Assembly: GCA_902760805.1 (NCBI GenBank)
Contig: CACWHY010000004.1
Location: 1 to 64,000, forward strand
DNA: 64,000 nucleotides
DNA from: Ruminococcus flavefaciens
Lineage (GTDB): Bacteria > Bacillota > Clostridia > Oscillospirales > Ruminococcaceae
Direction: 5' to 3'
In this document: positions 53,680-61,254 of the stretch, piece by piece
Numbering within the stretch: the stretch's first letter is position 1
How the letters are laid out: the number at the start of each line of letters is the position of its first letter
Notes under the pieces: generated by a model
Databases searched by the model: none
Told to the model about the DNA's origin: nothing
The model's input: only the letters and a program-made list of their open reading frames with translations
Made by a program: the position numbers and the translations under genes

Positions 53680-54798
53680 CTACAATTTGTACAGCATCTT
53701 TTCCAGTATATATAGATATGTAAGCATGGGAACAGACTCCTTCGCCACAACGTCAGTCTCCCAGACCAGAGTATCCCCGCTGTAGAAGGCCGCTGTGCCA
53801 AGACGCTGACCCTTTTCAACAGGGGCGTTTATGTACTCAGGGATCACTGTGACCGTCCGCAGCTCCCCCACCGAACGAGGGATCACAAGGCTGCTCTGAC
53901 CGGCCAGCCCCAGCTCGACTGCGAGCTCAGCGCCGCCCTTGACCTTCATGGGACGCAGCATTTCCTCCGGGAACATGGTCGCAGTGACCTTGTATTCAGA
54001 CAAGCCTCGATTTATGAGGTCTTTTGCGGTTTTCATGGAAGTTTCGGCATCCGGCGCTCCCAAGACCACTGCGATGAACACGCTGCCGGAAGCTCCGGCA
54101 CCGCCCTCGGCCACAGAATAGCCATCCTCATCAGAGTGGCAGGCCTTAAATCCCATGTGCCGGTCGTAGGTGCGGGTCAGGGTGTTCTCGCTGACCAGCT
54201 CAGTCTGTCCTGAGCGCACGAAGTCCCTCCAGGTAGTTAAATACGGCCGCAGGATCTCATGCTCCGACAGCTTTGCGCAGATCACAGCCAACTCTCGGGC
54301 AGTAGTGCGGTCATGGTCTCCCTGATAGCCGCAGGCGCCGTAAAAGGCTGTATTTCGAAGGCCAAGGTCGAAGGCCTCGCTGTTCATACGGGATACGAAT
54401 TCTTCCTCGGAGCCCTCGCAGGCACAGGCTAAGGTCAGCATGGCGTCATTTGCGTTGCCGATGATAACGCTTTTCAGCAGTTCCTCCACCGTCATTTTAT
54501 CTCCCGGCTCAAGCCAGACCACGGCTCCCTTCGTACCGTAAACTGCCTGAGGAGCCGTGATCTCCTCCAGGAGCGAGAGTTTTCCCGCTTCAATGTCCTC
54601 TGCGACCAGCAAAAGCCCCATGAGCTTGCTCATATAGCCGCATTCCAGCTGCTGATCCGGGTTTTCACCTTCCAAGACTGCACAGGTGGAGGCTTCGATC
54701 AGTACATAGGCCTTGCATGATGGCTTTTCCGCCGTCTTTTTCCCCATCATCGCCGCAAGCATGACTCCCACTGTGAGAAGAGATATGATTTTGTTCAT
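53680..54798 (-). CDS. D-Ala-D-Ala carboxypeptidase-like pseudoenzyme (S11 fold)
   Basis: The 372-residue protein has an N-terminal membrane segment and the full-length fold of penicillin-binding D,D-carboxypeptidases (LEPGDKMTVEELLKSVIIGN, EEEFVSRMNSEAFDLGLRNTAF in parts, C-terminal beta domain and a terminal amphipathic helix). All three catalytic motifs are changed: SxxK reads YMSK (residues 55-58), SxN reads NAN and KTG reads KAC. Without the nucleophile Ser it cannot be a classical enzyme. It may bind peptidoglycan or regulate a neighbour. The ATG at 54798 follows GAGGTGATCATT. The gene is intact, with no frameshift, so the loss looks selected rather than decayed. Confidence 0.8.
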   Translation of the reverse strand: MNKIISLLTVGVMLAAMMGKKTAEKPSCKAYVLIEASTCAVLEGENPDQQLECGYMSKLMGLLLVAEDIEAGKLSLLEEITAPQAVYGTKGAVVWLEPGDKMTVEELLKSVIIGNANDAMLTLACACEGSEEEFVSRMNSEAFDLGLRNTAFYGACGYQGDHDRTTARELAVICAKLSEHEILRPYLTTWRDFVRSGQTELVSENTLTRTYDRHMGFKACHSDEDGYSVAEGGAGASGSVFIAVVLGAPDAETSMKTAKDLINRGLSEYKVTATMFPEEMLRPMKVKGGAELAVELGLAGQSSLVIPRSVGELRTVTVIPEYINAPVEKGQRLGTAAFYSGDTLVWETDVVAKESVPMLTYLYILEKMLYKL

Positions 54799-54844
54799 AA
54801 TGATCACCTCGTTTAATTCTACGAGGCTTTGGGCAAAAAAATAA

Positions 54845-54866
54845 CAGGCGGCCACGCAGCCGCCTG
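54845..54866 (-). terminator. Terminator after VanY-like gene
   Basis: On the minus strand CAGGCGGC pairs with GCCGCCTG around a six-base loop and is followed by TTATTTTTTTGCC. Confidence 0.85.
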
Positions 54867-54870
54867 AGGT

Positions 54871-55839
54871 TTAGTTCTTATTTGCTGTAATGATGAAGCC
54901 GTCGGAGTTGTTGCCTGAGATCTCGTAGTTGCCGCTGATCGGTACTGAGATCTTTCCGGATCCGCTCTCTGCCGGTGCATAGTAGACGGTGTAGGTGTTC
55001 TCGCCAACGGTGTACTCATAAGGGGCATCGCAGGTGAAATCCTTCAGCGCTCTAACGTATTCCTCCAAGCAGAGGTTTTTGTCGTGCATGATAGTGGAGT
55101 GTACAGTTCCCACATAGCGCAGATGCCACGGGCAATACTCCTGACCGGTCTGAGCAGCCTTGTCCTGGGGGTATCTTACGATAAAACCGTACTTATAGCA
55201 GTTCTCGTTGACCCAGCCCTGAGTGTCAGCTCCGTCGTAGGAGATGACCGACTCCCAGCCGCAGAGCGCCAGATCCACGCAGTTTCCGGCAGCGCTCTCA
55301 GCAAAATGTCTGGGGCAGTATGAGCCCTCTGCTGTATATGTATCAGTTGTACCGTAAACCACAAAATCTGTGAGCTGGTATTCCGCATAGTAATCAGCCA
55401 TCATCATGTTGAAGGCCTCGGCAGCGTCCTTGCTAAGCTGAACATTCTGCTCGATAAGGGTGTAATACTCGTTCTTTGCCTTGAAAAGGTCAACAGTATC
55501 GCTCTCCTCGATAGGAGCAACAGGATGAGCATCGTCTGCGATAGCCAGAAGGCCCTTGGAAACACCGTCTTTGCTTACAGTGACCTGAGAATAGCCAACA
55601 TTTTCGATGCCCTCAAAGGCTGTTGTAGGCTCGTCCTCGAAATTGAAGGGAAGAGTTCCGTCAACGCTCATTCCGTCAGCTGTCTGGCTGATGAAGTGGC
55701 CGTCTTCTACCTTTACGCCCTCATTTGTATTTACCCTGAAGATATCCCGCCTGATGCTGTCAATGGTGACCATTGACACGATGACTGCCACCATGGAGAT
55801 GATGACACTGGCAGGCTTCAGCTTTCTCTTTGCTGCCAT
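54871..55839 (-). CDS. VanY-like (M15B) membrane-anchored protein with altered zinc site
   Basis: The 322-residue protein has one N-terminal membrane anchor (about 10-27), a non-conserved region and a C-terminal M15B domain (about 120-268). The domain is recognised from YKYGFIVRYPQDKAAQTG, PWHLRYVG and LEEYVRALKDF, all in family order. The zinc-ligand His of the SxHxxGxxxD motif is replaced by Ser (182; AESAAGNCVD), and the Glu of the EPWH motif by Cys (236; CPWH). Asp189 and His239 remain. It is therefore probably inactive as a D,D- or L,D-carboxypeptidase, or binds a different metal. Six Cys in the second half might form disulfides. It stands between two S11-type genes. Confidence 0.75.
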   Translation of the reverse strand: MAAKRKLKPASVIISMVAVIVSMVTIDSIRRDIFRVNTNEGVKVEDGHFISQTADGMSVDGTLPFNFEDEPTTAFEGIENVGYSQVTVSKDGVSKGLLAIADDAHPVAPIEESDTVDLFKAKNEYYTLIEQNVQLSKDAAEAFNMMMADYYAEYQLTDFVVYGTTDTYTAEGSYCPRHFAESAAGNCVDLALCGWESVISYDGADTQGWVNENCYKYGFIVRYPQDKAAQTGQEYCPWHLRYVGTVHSTIMHDKNLCLEEYVRALKDFTCDAPYEYTVGENTYTVYYAPAESGSGKISVPISGNYEISGNNSDGFIITANKN

Positions 55840-55901
55840 TTTTGTTTCCTCCGATTTTTTCTACACATATGTGGGAAGTACCTGCTCCCCAATCTCTTTA
55901 T

Positions 55902-56954
55902 TTATTTTGCCGGCGGCTCATAGGCCTTTCCTCCGGCGCAGTAGACACTGAACGCACTTAGGGTACCATAGACGGCGTTCCATTTTGTTGTACTGCCGCA
56001 CAGTACAAGAATGTAGTCTGTTCCGTTCACGTCCGCAAAGGCTTCAACACAGTGAAGAGACTGATCTGTATAACCGGTCTTGCCCCCTTCGACTAGGACT
56101 CCGGGCATCTCATCGCCGTACATTCGGCTGAAAAGAGTGCTCTCGATCTTGATGCCGTCGGGATGCTGCTCGGCTGGAAGGATATACTCCTCAGTCATGA
56201 GGATCTTCCGGCACAGCTCAATACTCATAGCATAAGACAGTATCGCTCCCATATCGGCAGCGGTGCTGTAATGCTGCTTATCGTGAAGACCGGTAGTATT
56301 GGTGAAATGTGTCCTCCGCAGACCCATTTCCTCGGCCTTTTTATTCATCAGCTCCACGAAGGCCTCCTCGCTGCCGGCGGTATATACAGCCGCAGCCTTT
56401 GCCGAATCAGCACCTGAGGCAAGGATGATGCCGTAGAGCAGCTCCTCGATAGTAGCTGTCTCTCCCGGCTCATATCCGGATCTTGATGCATCCGCATCAA
56501 TGAATGGAGCGATCATGTCCTCGGTGAAGGTGACCTTTGCAGAAAGGTCCTCCACGTTTTCGACCACAACGATAAGCGTCATGACTTTTGTCAGGGAAGC
56601 CGGCCAGATCTGGACATTTTCGTCCTTATAGGCCACTGTCTGCCCTGTTTCTGCATTGAAAAGGACCGCATTCTTAGCGTCGATCTCCTTACCCAGCTTC
56701 ACCGAACTGTCCGTTCTTTCAGGGTAAACAAAAAACGCAGCCTGCTCCTCTTCCTGTTCCTCTGGCTGAGTTGTGGCCTCAGCCGTCAAGGGCTCCGTTT
56801 CAGGGACTATATCCACTGCCGGAACGCTTTCTTTTCCGCCGCAGCCTGACAGTGAAGCCGTCAGAGCGCCGGAAATACTTAGAACTAAAAGGAGAACTGC
56901 TGCGCAAGATCTTGATCTGCGGAACTTTGCCCTGCGTTCCCTTTCTTTGTTCAT
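55902..56954 (-). CDS. D-alanyl-D-alanine carboxypeptidase lipoprotein (S11)
   Basis: The enzyme trims the terminal D-Ala from peptidoglycan stem peptides. The 350-residue protein has a lipoprotein signal ending SLSGC, an acidic linker, and an S11 domain with SxxK intact (WPASLTKVMT) and KTG intact (EGGKTGYTD). The SxN motif reads SGAD instead of SGND, so Ser is kept but the Asn is Ala. The ATG at 56954 follows GAGGTGTAGA; an ATG four codons earlier overlaps that ribosome site. It is the first gene of a run of three carboxypeptidase-like genes and the only one with its nucleophile. Confidence 0.9.
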   Translation of the reverse strand: MNKERERRAKFRRSRSCAAVLLLVLSISGALTASLSGCGGKESVPAVDIVPETEPLTAEATTQPEEQEEEQAAFFVYPERTDSSVKLGKEIDAKNAVLFNAETGQTVAYKDENVQIWPASLTKVMTLIVVVENVEDLSAKVTFTEDMIAPFIDADASRSGYEPGETATIEELLYGIILASGADSAKAAAVYTAGSEEAFVELMNKKAEEMGLRRTHFTNTTGLHDKQHYSTAADMGAILSYAMSIELCRKILMTEEYILPAEQHPDGIKIESTLFSRMYGDEMPGVLVEGGKTGYTDQSLHCVEAFADVNGTDYILVLCGSTTKWNAVYGTLSAFSVYCAGGKAYEPPAK

Positions 56955-57035
56955 TCTACACCTCATTACAGACCCGCATTGAATCGTTTTTTATCTGTTA
57001 CATCTTGCGTGCCTGTATATATCTCTGTATTTACC

Positions 57036-57064
57036 ATTATATTACAAATTAGTGCTTTTGTCAA
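57036..57064 (-). promoter_or_regulatory. Promoter of carboxypeptidase gene cluster
   Basis: On the minus strand a consensus TTGACA (57059-57064) and TATAAT (57036-57041) are 17 bases apart, about 80 bases before the ATG. Confidence 0.8.
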
Positions 57065-57134
57065 CTAAATCAGCAAATTCCTCCGATTTGCACAAAGCCA
57101 GCATCTGGGCTTTTTGCGTTTTCACCACCAAGCT

Positions 57135-57232
57135 GTTGATAGTCTGTGGATAGAGTGTTGATTTAACGTTGAATAAACGTTGAAACCCGTTGAGAATGTG
57201 GAAAACCCGGAGCTTTCGCTGATTTTTCCACA
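57135..57232. repeat. 11-bp phased array of DnaA-box-like repeats
   Basis: Six units of 11 bases (one of 10) follow head to tail from 57135 to 57199: GTTGATAGTCT, GTGGATAGAGT, GTTGATTTAAC, GTTGAATAAAC, GTTGAAACCC, GTTGAGAATGT. Within or next to them are TGTGGATAG (57145-57153), TGTGGAAAA (57197-57205) and TTTTCCACA (57224-57232). The last two fit the DnaA box consensus TTWTNCACA on opposite strands. The period equals one helical turn, as in origin iterons. The region lies between a terminator and a promoter, with AT-rich DNA to the left. Confidence 0.6.
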
Positions 57233-57399
57233 GCTGTCTCTCCGGGCCTTTGTGCATTTTGTCTTTATCATGGAAGTTCTCACCGCTCGGCAGCTAATGA
57301 GAAGCCGAGTTCACCGGTCCCCTCCCCTGCTTTTGTCAGGAGGAAAGGAGTCTCATAGGCGGCAGATGATCAAACAGCAGACACTGTTTTACAAGAAAA
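57233..57399. other. Intergenic region, no gene recognised
   Basis: Between the phased repeats and the oadB terminator there are open frames on the plus strand, but none has a ribosome site or family resemblance. The base composition is near that of the genome, and no repeat or RNA was recognised. Confidence 0.45.
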
Positions 57400-57421
57400 C
57401 CGCAGCCTTTTCAGACTGCGG
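57400..57421 (-). terminator. Terminator after oadB
   Basis: On the minus strand CCGCAG pairs with CTGCGG around a ten-base loop and is followed by TTTTC, eight bases after the oadB stop. Confidence 0.7.
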
Positions 57422-57428
57422 CTCATTT

Positions 57429-58646
57429 TTACTTGAATACTGCCAGAAGGAAGCCTGCTGCGATAGCAGAGCCGATAACTCCGGCAACGTTGGGTCCCAT
57501 TGCGTGCATGAGAAGGAAGTTGGAAGGATTAGCCTTCTGGCCCTCCATCTGAGATACACGGGCAGCCATAGGAACTGCGGAAACTCCGGCAGATCCGATG
57601 AGGGGATTTACCTTTCCGCCTGTGAGCTTGTACATGATCTTGCCCACCAGAAGTCCGCCAACTGTTGAGAAGGCAAAGGCTGTAAGGCCAAGGACGACGA
57701 TCATGAGTGTCTTCAGGTTGAGGAAGCTGTCAGCAGCAGTTGTTGCACCAACAGAAATTCCCAGGAATACGGTAACGATGTTCATGAGAGCGTTCTGAAC
57801 TGTGTCGGAAAGACGCTCTGTAACGCCGCACTCTCTCCACAGGTTGCCCAGCATGAGGCAGCCGATAAGGGGGGCTGTTGAAGGCAGGAGAAGGATAACG
57901 AACATTGCAACGATGATCGGGAAGATGATCTTCTCGGTCTTGGTAACGTTTCTGTTCTGCTCCATCTTTACCTCTCTCTCCTTCTTTGTGGTAAGGAGCT
58001 TCATCAGCGGAGGCTGGATCATAGGGATAAGTGCCATGTAGGAGTAAGCTGCGATAGCGATAGGTCCAAGGAGGTGTGGTGCAAGTCTTGTGGTAAGGAA
58101 GATCGCTGTAGGACCGTCGGCACCGCCGATGATTCCGATAGAAGCGGCTTCCTCTCCGGTGAAGCCCATGCAGACAGCTCCGAAGAATGCCAGAAATACG
58201 CCCATCTGAGCAGCAGCGCCCAGAAGCAGGCTCTTGGGGTTAGAGATAAGAGGACCGAAGTCTGTCATAGCTCCTACGCCCATGAAGATCAGTGAAGGGT
58301 ATACGCCGGCCTTGACACCGATGTAGAGGATGTCAAGCAGTCCGCCGTGCGCCAGGATAGCGCCGTAGCTGTGGTAGTCAGCATGATCCGGGTTTAAGAA
58401 ATTAGCCCAGAGGTCCGGGTGATAAAGTGCATCGCTGGATTCAGGTCCGAAGTAGGAAAGGTTTACCAGCAGACAGCCAAATGCGATACCAACAAGAAGC
58501 AGCGGCTCGAATTTTTTCTTGATTCCCAGGTAAAGAAGAACGCAGGCAACGAAGATCATTACGAGATTCTTCCAGCCCCCGTTCACGAAGAAGCTCTGAA
58601 AGCCTGAGCCTTCCCAGAGCGTCTTTAGGGTCTCTAAAACGTCCAT
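57429..58646 (-). CDS. oadB: Sodium-translocating decarboxylase beta subunit
   Basis: The beta subunit decarboxylates the carboxybiotin intermediate and pumps sodium ions out. The 405-residue protein has about ten membrane helices and the family blocks LLIGIAFG-like LVGIAFGCLLVN, GAMTDFGPLI, SIGIIGGADGPTAIFL (the conserved GGADGPT) and SAGVSAVPMAARVSQ with ion-binding Ser and Asp residues. It is the last gene of a run of four with the biotin carrier, gamma-type and carboxyltransferase subunits. Whether the acid is oxaloacetate, methylmalonyl-CoA or another is set by the alpha subunit. Confidence 0.94.
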   Translation of the reverse strand: MDVLETLKTLWEGSGFQSFFVNGGWKNLVMIFVACVLLYLGIKKKFEPLLLVGIAFGCLLVNLSYFGPESSDALYHPDLWANFLNPDHADYHSYGAILAHGGLLDILYIGVKAGVYPSLIFMGVGAMTDFGPLISNPKSLLLGAAAQMGVFLAFFGAVCMGFTGEEAASIGIIGGADGPTAIFLTTRLAPHLLGPIAIAAYSYMALIPMIQPPLMKLLTTKKEREVKMEQNRNVTKTEKIIFPIIVAMFVILLLPSTAPLIGCLMLGNLWRECGVTERLSDTVQNALMNIVTVFLGISVGATTAADSFLNLKTLMIVVLGLTAFAFSTVGGLLVGKIMYKLTGGKVNPLIGSAGVSAVPMAARVSQMEGQKANPSNFLLMHAMGPNVAGVIGSAIAAGFLLAVFK

Positions 58647-58658
58647 TCTTTGCCCTCC

Positions 58659-59057
58659 TTATGCGATAACGACAAGGGGTGCGCCTGTATCTACTACAGC
58701 GCCCTTGCTTGTAACGACCTGTGCAACAGTGCCGTCCTTTGGAGCAACGATCTCATTTTCCATTTTCATAGCCTCGAGGATAACGAGGATCTGGCCGGCA
58801 GTTACCTTGTCGCCTTCCTTAACGTCAACACGCAGGATATTTCCGGGCATGGGAGCTGCAACAGTCTCGCCTGCTGCAAGGTTTACGGGAGCAGCCGGTG
58901 CAGGTGCAGCAGCAGGTGCGGCAGCAGCTGCGGGAGCAGCAGCAGGTGCAGCAGCAGGAGCAGGAGCCAGTGCCTCGTACTCGTCAAGAAGTACAGCCTT
59001 TCCGTGCTCTACCTCGACCTCATAGGTCTTTCCGTTTAGAGTTACTTTATATTTCAT
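58659..59057 (-). CDS. Biotin carboxyl carrier subunit
   Basis: The 132-residue protein has a short N-terminal domain (MKYKVTLNGKTYEVEVE), a flexible Ala/Pro-rich linker (about 30-60) and a biotinyl domain with the biotin Lys in LEAMKMENEI near residue 98. The linker allows the biotin to swing between the carboxyltransferase and the membrane subunit. In oxaloacetate decarboxylase of enterobacteria this part is fused to the alpha subunit; here it is separate, as in methylmalonyl- or glutaconyl-CoA decarboxylases. Confidence 0.95.
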   Translation of the reverse strand: MKYKVTLNGKTYEVEVEHGKAVLLDEYEALAPAPAAAPAAAPAAAAAPAAAPAPAAPVNLAAGETVAAPMPGNILRVDVKEGDKVTAGQILVILEAMKMENEIVAPKDGTVAQVVTSKGAVVDTGAPLVVIA

Positions 59058-59059
59058 TG

Positions 59060-59443
59060 TTATTTGACCTCCTTGATAGAAATGAAGTGGAGCTCGTTAA
59101 GGGGCTTCTGCATCTTATCGGCCACGATAGCCATGATCATAGCAGCCTCCTTATCGGGAACGTCGAACAGCTTTACATGGCCTGCGCTTCCGGGAGCCTT
59201 AGGAGCCTCAGCAGGGGTTACAGCCAGGGGATTTGCCTCAACATCTTTCTTTACATTCTCAAGAGCAGCCTTAGCAGCAGCCGCAGCCTTTGCGTCCTTG
59301 CTCTTGAAATAAGCTCCTGTGCAGTAGAGAACTGCCATAAGGAGCACAAGTCCGAAGAATACTACGCAGTATCCGAAGATAGCGGTAACTCCGGCCTCGC
59401 CGATAGACAGCTCACGGAGAGCCTCAGCGTAATCAAAGATCAT
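59060..59443 (-). CDS. OadG family gamma/delta subunit
   Basis: The 127-residue protein has one N-terminal membrane helix (about 18-42), a charged Ala-rich linker and a C-terminal soluble part (VKLFDVPDKEAAMIMAIVADKM) resembling OadG/MmdD subunits that hold the complex together. It is flanked by the carboxyltransferase gene (12 bases) and the biotin carrier gene (2 bases). GGAGG precedes the ATG. Confidence 0.88.
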   Translation of the reverse strand: MIFDYAEALRELSIGEAGVTAIFGYCVVFFGLVLLMAVLYCTGAYFKSKDAKAAAAAKAALENVKKDVEANPLAVTPAEAPKAPGSAGHVKLFDVPDKEAAMIMAIVADKMQKPLNELHFISIKEVK

Positions 59444-59455
59444 ACCGCAGCCTCC

Positions 59456-60853
59456 TTACATTTCCTCAATGGTGTATACAGCCTCGTTCTCCTCCTGAGC
59501 CTTGCGGTCCTTGAGGAACTTGAGGGTCTGGTCGGGATAGCAGATATAGCTCATGATATCCTCTTCGCTGCGGCAAAGGTCGCCAAGAGCTTCCTTAGCA
59601 GCAGTGAACTCCTCGCCGGTGCGTTTCTGGTCCTCGATACGGCAGTCAACAGGCTGAGCATCGCCCAGTACCTTCTTTGAAAGCTCTGCGTCGATAGGAG
59701 CAGGAGCGATACCGTACTCGCCCTTGATGTAGTTCTTTACTTCCTTGGAGATGTTCTTGTATCTCTCGCCGATGAGCACGTTTGTTACAGCCTGGTTTCC
59801 TACCATCTGAGAAAGAGGAGTTACCAGTGGAGGATAGCCCAGGTCAGCTCTTACCTTCGGGATCTCAGCCAGAGCAGCGTCGAACTTGTCCATTGCGTGC
59901 ATATCGGTCAGGTTTGCGATCATATTGGAGAGCATACCGCCGGGGACCTTGTAAACCAGAGCCTGAGCGTCTGTAGCAAGGCTCTTGGGGTTGAGCTGGC
60001 CGTTGTCGATGTACTTCTGCTTGATGGGCTTGAAGTAATCGTTGACCTTGTTGATGATCTCCTCGTTAAGGCCTGTGTCGATGCCGTACTGCTGGAGAGC
60101 ATAGAACATAGTCTCTGTGGAAGGCTGAGAAGTACCGCCTGAGAAGCAGGAAGCAGCGGTATCGATAACGTCGATGCCGGACTCGATAGCCTTTGTCAGA
60201 GTCATGTAAGCCATACCTGTTGTGCAGTGGGTGTGGAGGATAAGAGTCATGTCGCCGATAGCGTCCTTGATGCCCTTGATCAGGTGCTCTGCCTCATAGG
60301 GAGACATAGTTCCTGCCATATCCTTCAGGCAGATAGTATCGAAGCCCATGGTCTTGAGCTCCTTGCACATCTCGATGTACTTGTCCACAGTGTGAACAGG
60401 GCTCTGTGTGTAGGAGATACAGCCGGAAGCGATAGTTCTCTCATTGGCGTACTTCTTAGTTGCATTCAGAGCAGTCTCGATGTTTCTGAAATCATTGAGT
60501 GCGTCGAAGATACGGATAACGTCGATACCGTTCTTGATAGAGAGCTGGATGAACTTCTCAACAACGTCATCGTGGTAGTGCTTGTAGCCAAGAAGATTCT
60601 GGCCTCTCAGCAGCATCTGAAGACGGGTGTTGGGGAGATTTTTTCTCAGTCCACGAAGTCTCTCCCAGGGGTCTTCGTTCAGGTAACGAAGACATGAATC
60701 GAATGTTGCGCCGCCCCAGCACTCTACGGAGTAGTAGCCGGCCTTGTCCATATCGGAGAGGATACCCTCGTAATCCGCATAGGGAAGACGGGTAGCCATC
60801 AGCGACTGGTTGGCGTCACGCAGAACGGTCTCTGTCAGTTGCACTTTTTTCAT
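59456..60853 (-). CDS. oadA: Carboxyltransferase alpha subunit (oxaloacetate decarboxylase/PycB type)
   Basis: The 465-residue protein is the HMGL-like barrel that transfers CO2 from the acid to biotin. It has LTETVLRDANQSLMATRL at the start with the catalytic Asp, the biotin pocket MLLRGQNLLGY, the metal-binding Lys in DTICLKDMAGTMSP, and the His pair in LHTHCTTGMAYM. The C-terminal conserved domain has PGGMLSNM. It ends without a biotin domain, which is encoded separately. The barrel sequence favours oxaloacetate or pyruvate carboxyl chemistry rather than methylmalonyl-CoA. The ATG at 60853 follows GAGGAGGATG. Confidence 0.93.
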   Translation of the reverse strand: MKKVQLTETVLRDANQSLMATRLPYADYEGILSDMDKAGYYSVECWGGATFDSCLRYLNEDPWERLRGLRKNLPNTRLQMLLRGQNLLGYKHYHDDVVEKFIQLSIKNGIDVIRIFDALNDFRNIETALNATKKYANERTIASGCISYTQSPVHTVDKYIEMCKELKTMGFDTICLKDMAGTMSPYEAEHLIKGIKDAIGDMTLILHTHCTTGMAYMTLTKAIESGIDVIDTAASCFSGGTSQPSTETMFYALQQYGIDTGLNEEIINKVNDYFKPIKQKYIDNGQLNPKSLATDAQALVYKVPGGMLSNMIANLTDMHAMDKFDAALAEIPKVRADLGYPPLVTPLSQMVGNQAVTNVLIGERYKNISKEVKNYIKGEYGIAPAPIDAELSKKVLGDAQPVDCRIEDQKRTGEEFTAAKEALGDLCRSEEDIMSYICYPDQTLKFLKDRKAQEENEAVYTIEEM

Positions 60854-61159
60854 GTACATCCTCCTCAAATAATAACTCTGCCTTGGCAGAAATGTAATAC
60901 TGTTACTTTAATAATAGGTAGACAGTCAAGGCCGAATGCCTCCGGCATTCAAACCAATCAAAATCAATTATATCACATCTGCCAAAAAAATGCTACCTAT
61001 TTTCCACATTTTTTCTATGAAGGATAATATCTTTTTGAGAACACTATATTGCACATAGCGATTTATCATCGCAGTTTTTCAGCAGCTGAACATTATTCTG
61101 CACAGCTAAGATGAAGTCTTCCTGTAAAATTGTGAAGCAAGTGTGAACTTATTTACATA
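60854..61159. other. Divergent intergenic region oadA / pectate lyase
   Basis: It contains a perfect hairpin GAATGCC-TCC-GGCATTC (60934-60950) in the oadA leader and a TATAAT-like -10 for oadA at 60967-60972 with only a weak -35 (TAGCAT). The rest up to the lyase promoter is AT-rich with no gene. Confidence 0.5.
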
Positions 61160-61189
61160 TTGACGTGGTGTTCTATTCAGTGATATAAT
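61160..61189 (+). promoter_or_regulatory. Promoter of pectate lyase/CBM6 gene
   Basis: TTGACG (61160-61165) is followed after 18 bases by TATAAT (61184-61189). A GGCCTC/GAGGCC hairpin (61205-61229) follows in the leader. Confidence 0.75.
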
Positions 61190-61254
61190 TGTTATAAGGA
61201 AATAGGCCTCTGCCCTCTATCCGGAGGCCGAACTTTTTCACAGGGGGAATAATT

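Noticed and set aside
56967..57428. Chromosomal oriC as a firm annotation
   Set aside because: DnaA-like boxes are present but dnaA, dnaN and a gene-strand switch are absent, so it is reported only as a finding.
57180..57668. 162-codon plus-strand frame over the phased repeat region
   Set aside because: It runs into the end of oadB in antisense and lacks a ribosome site.
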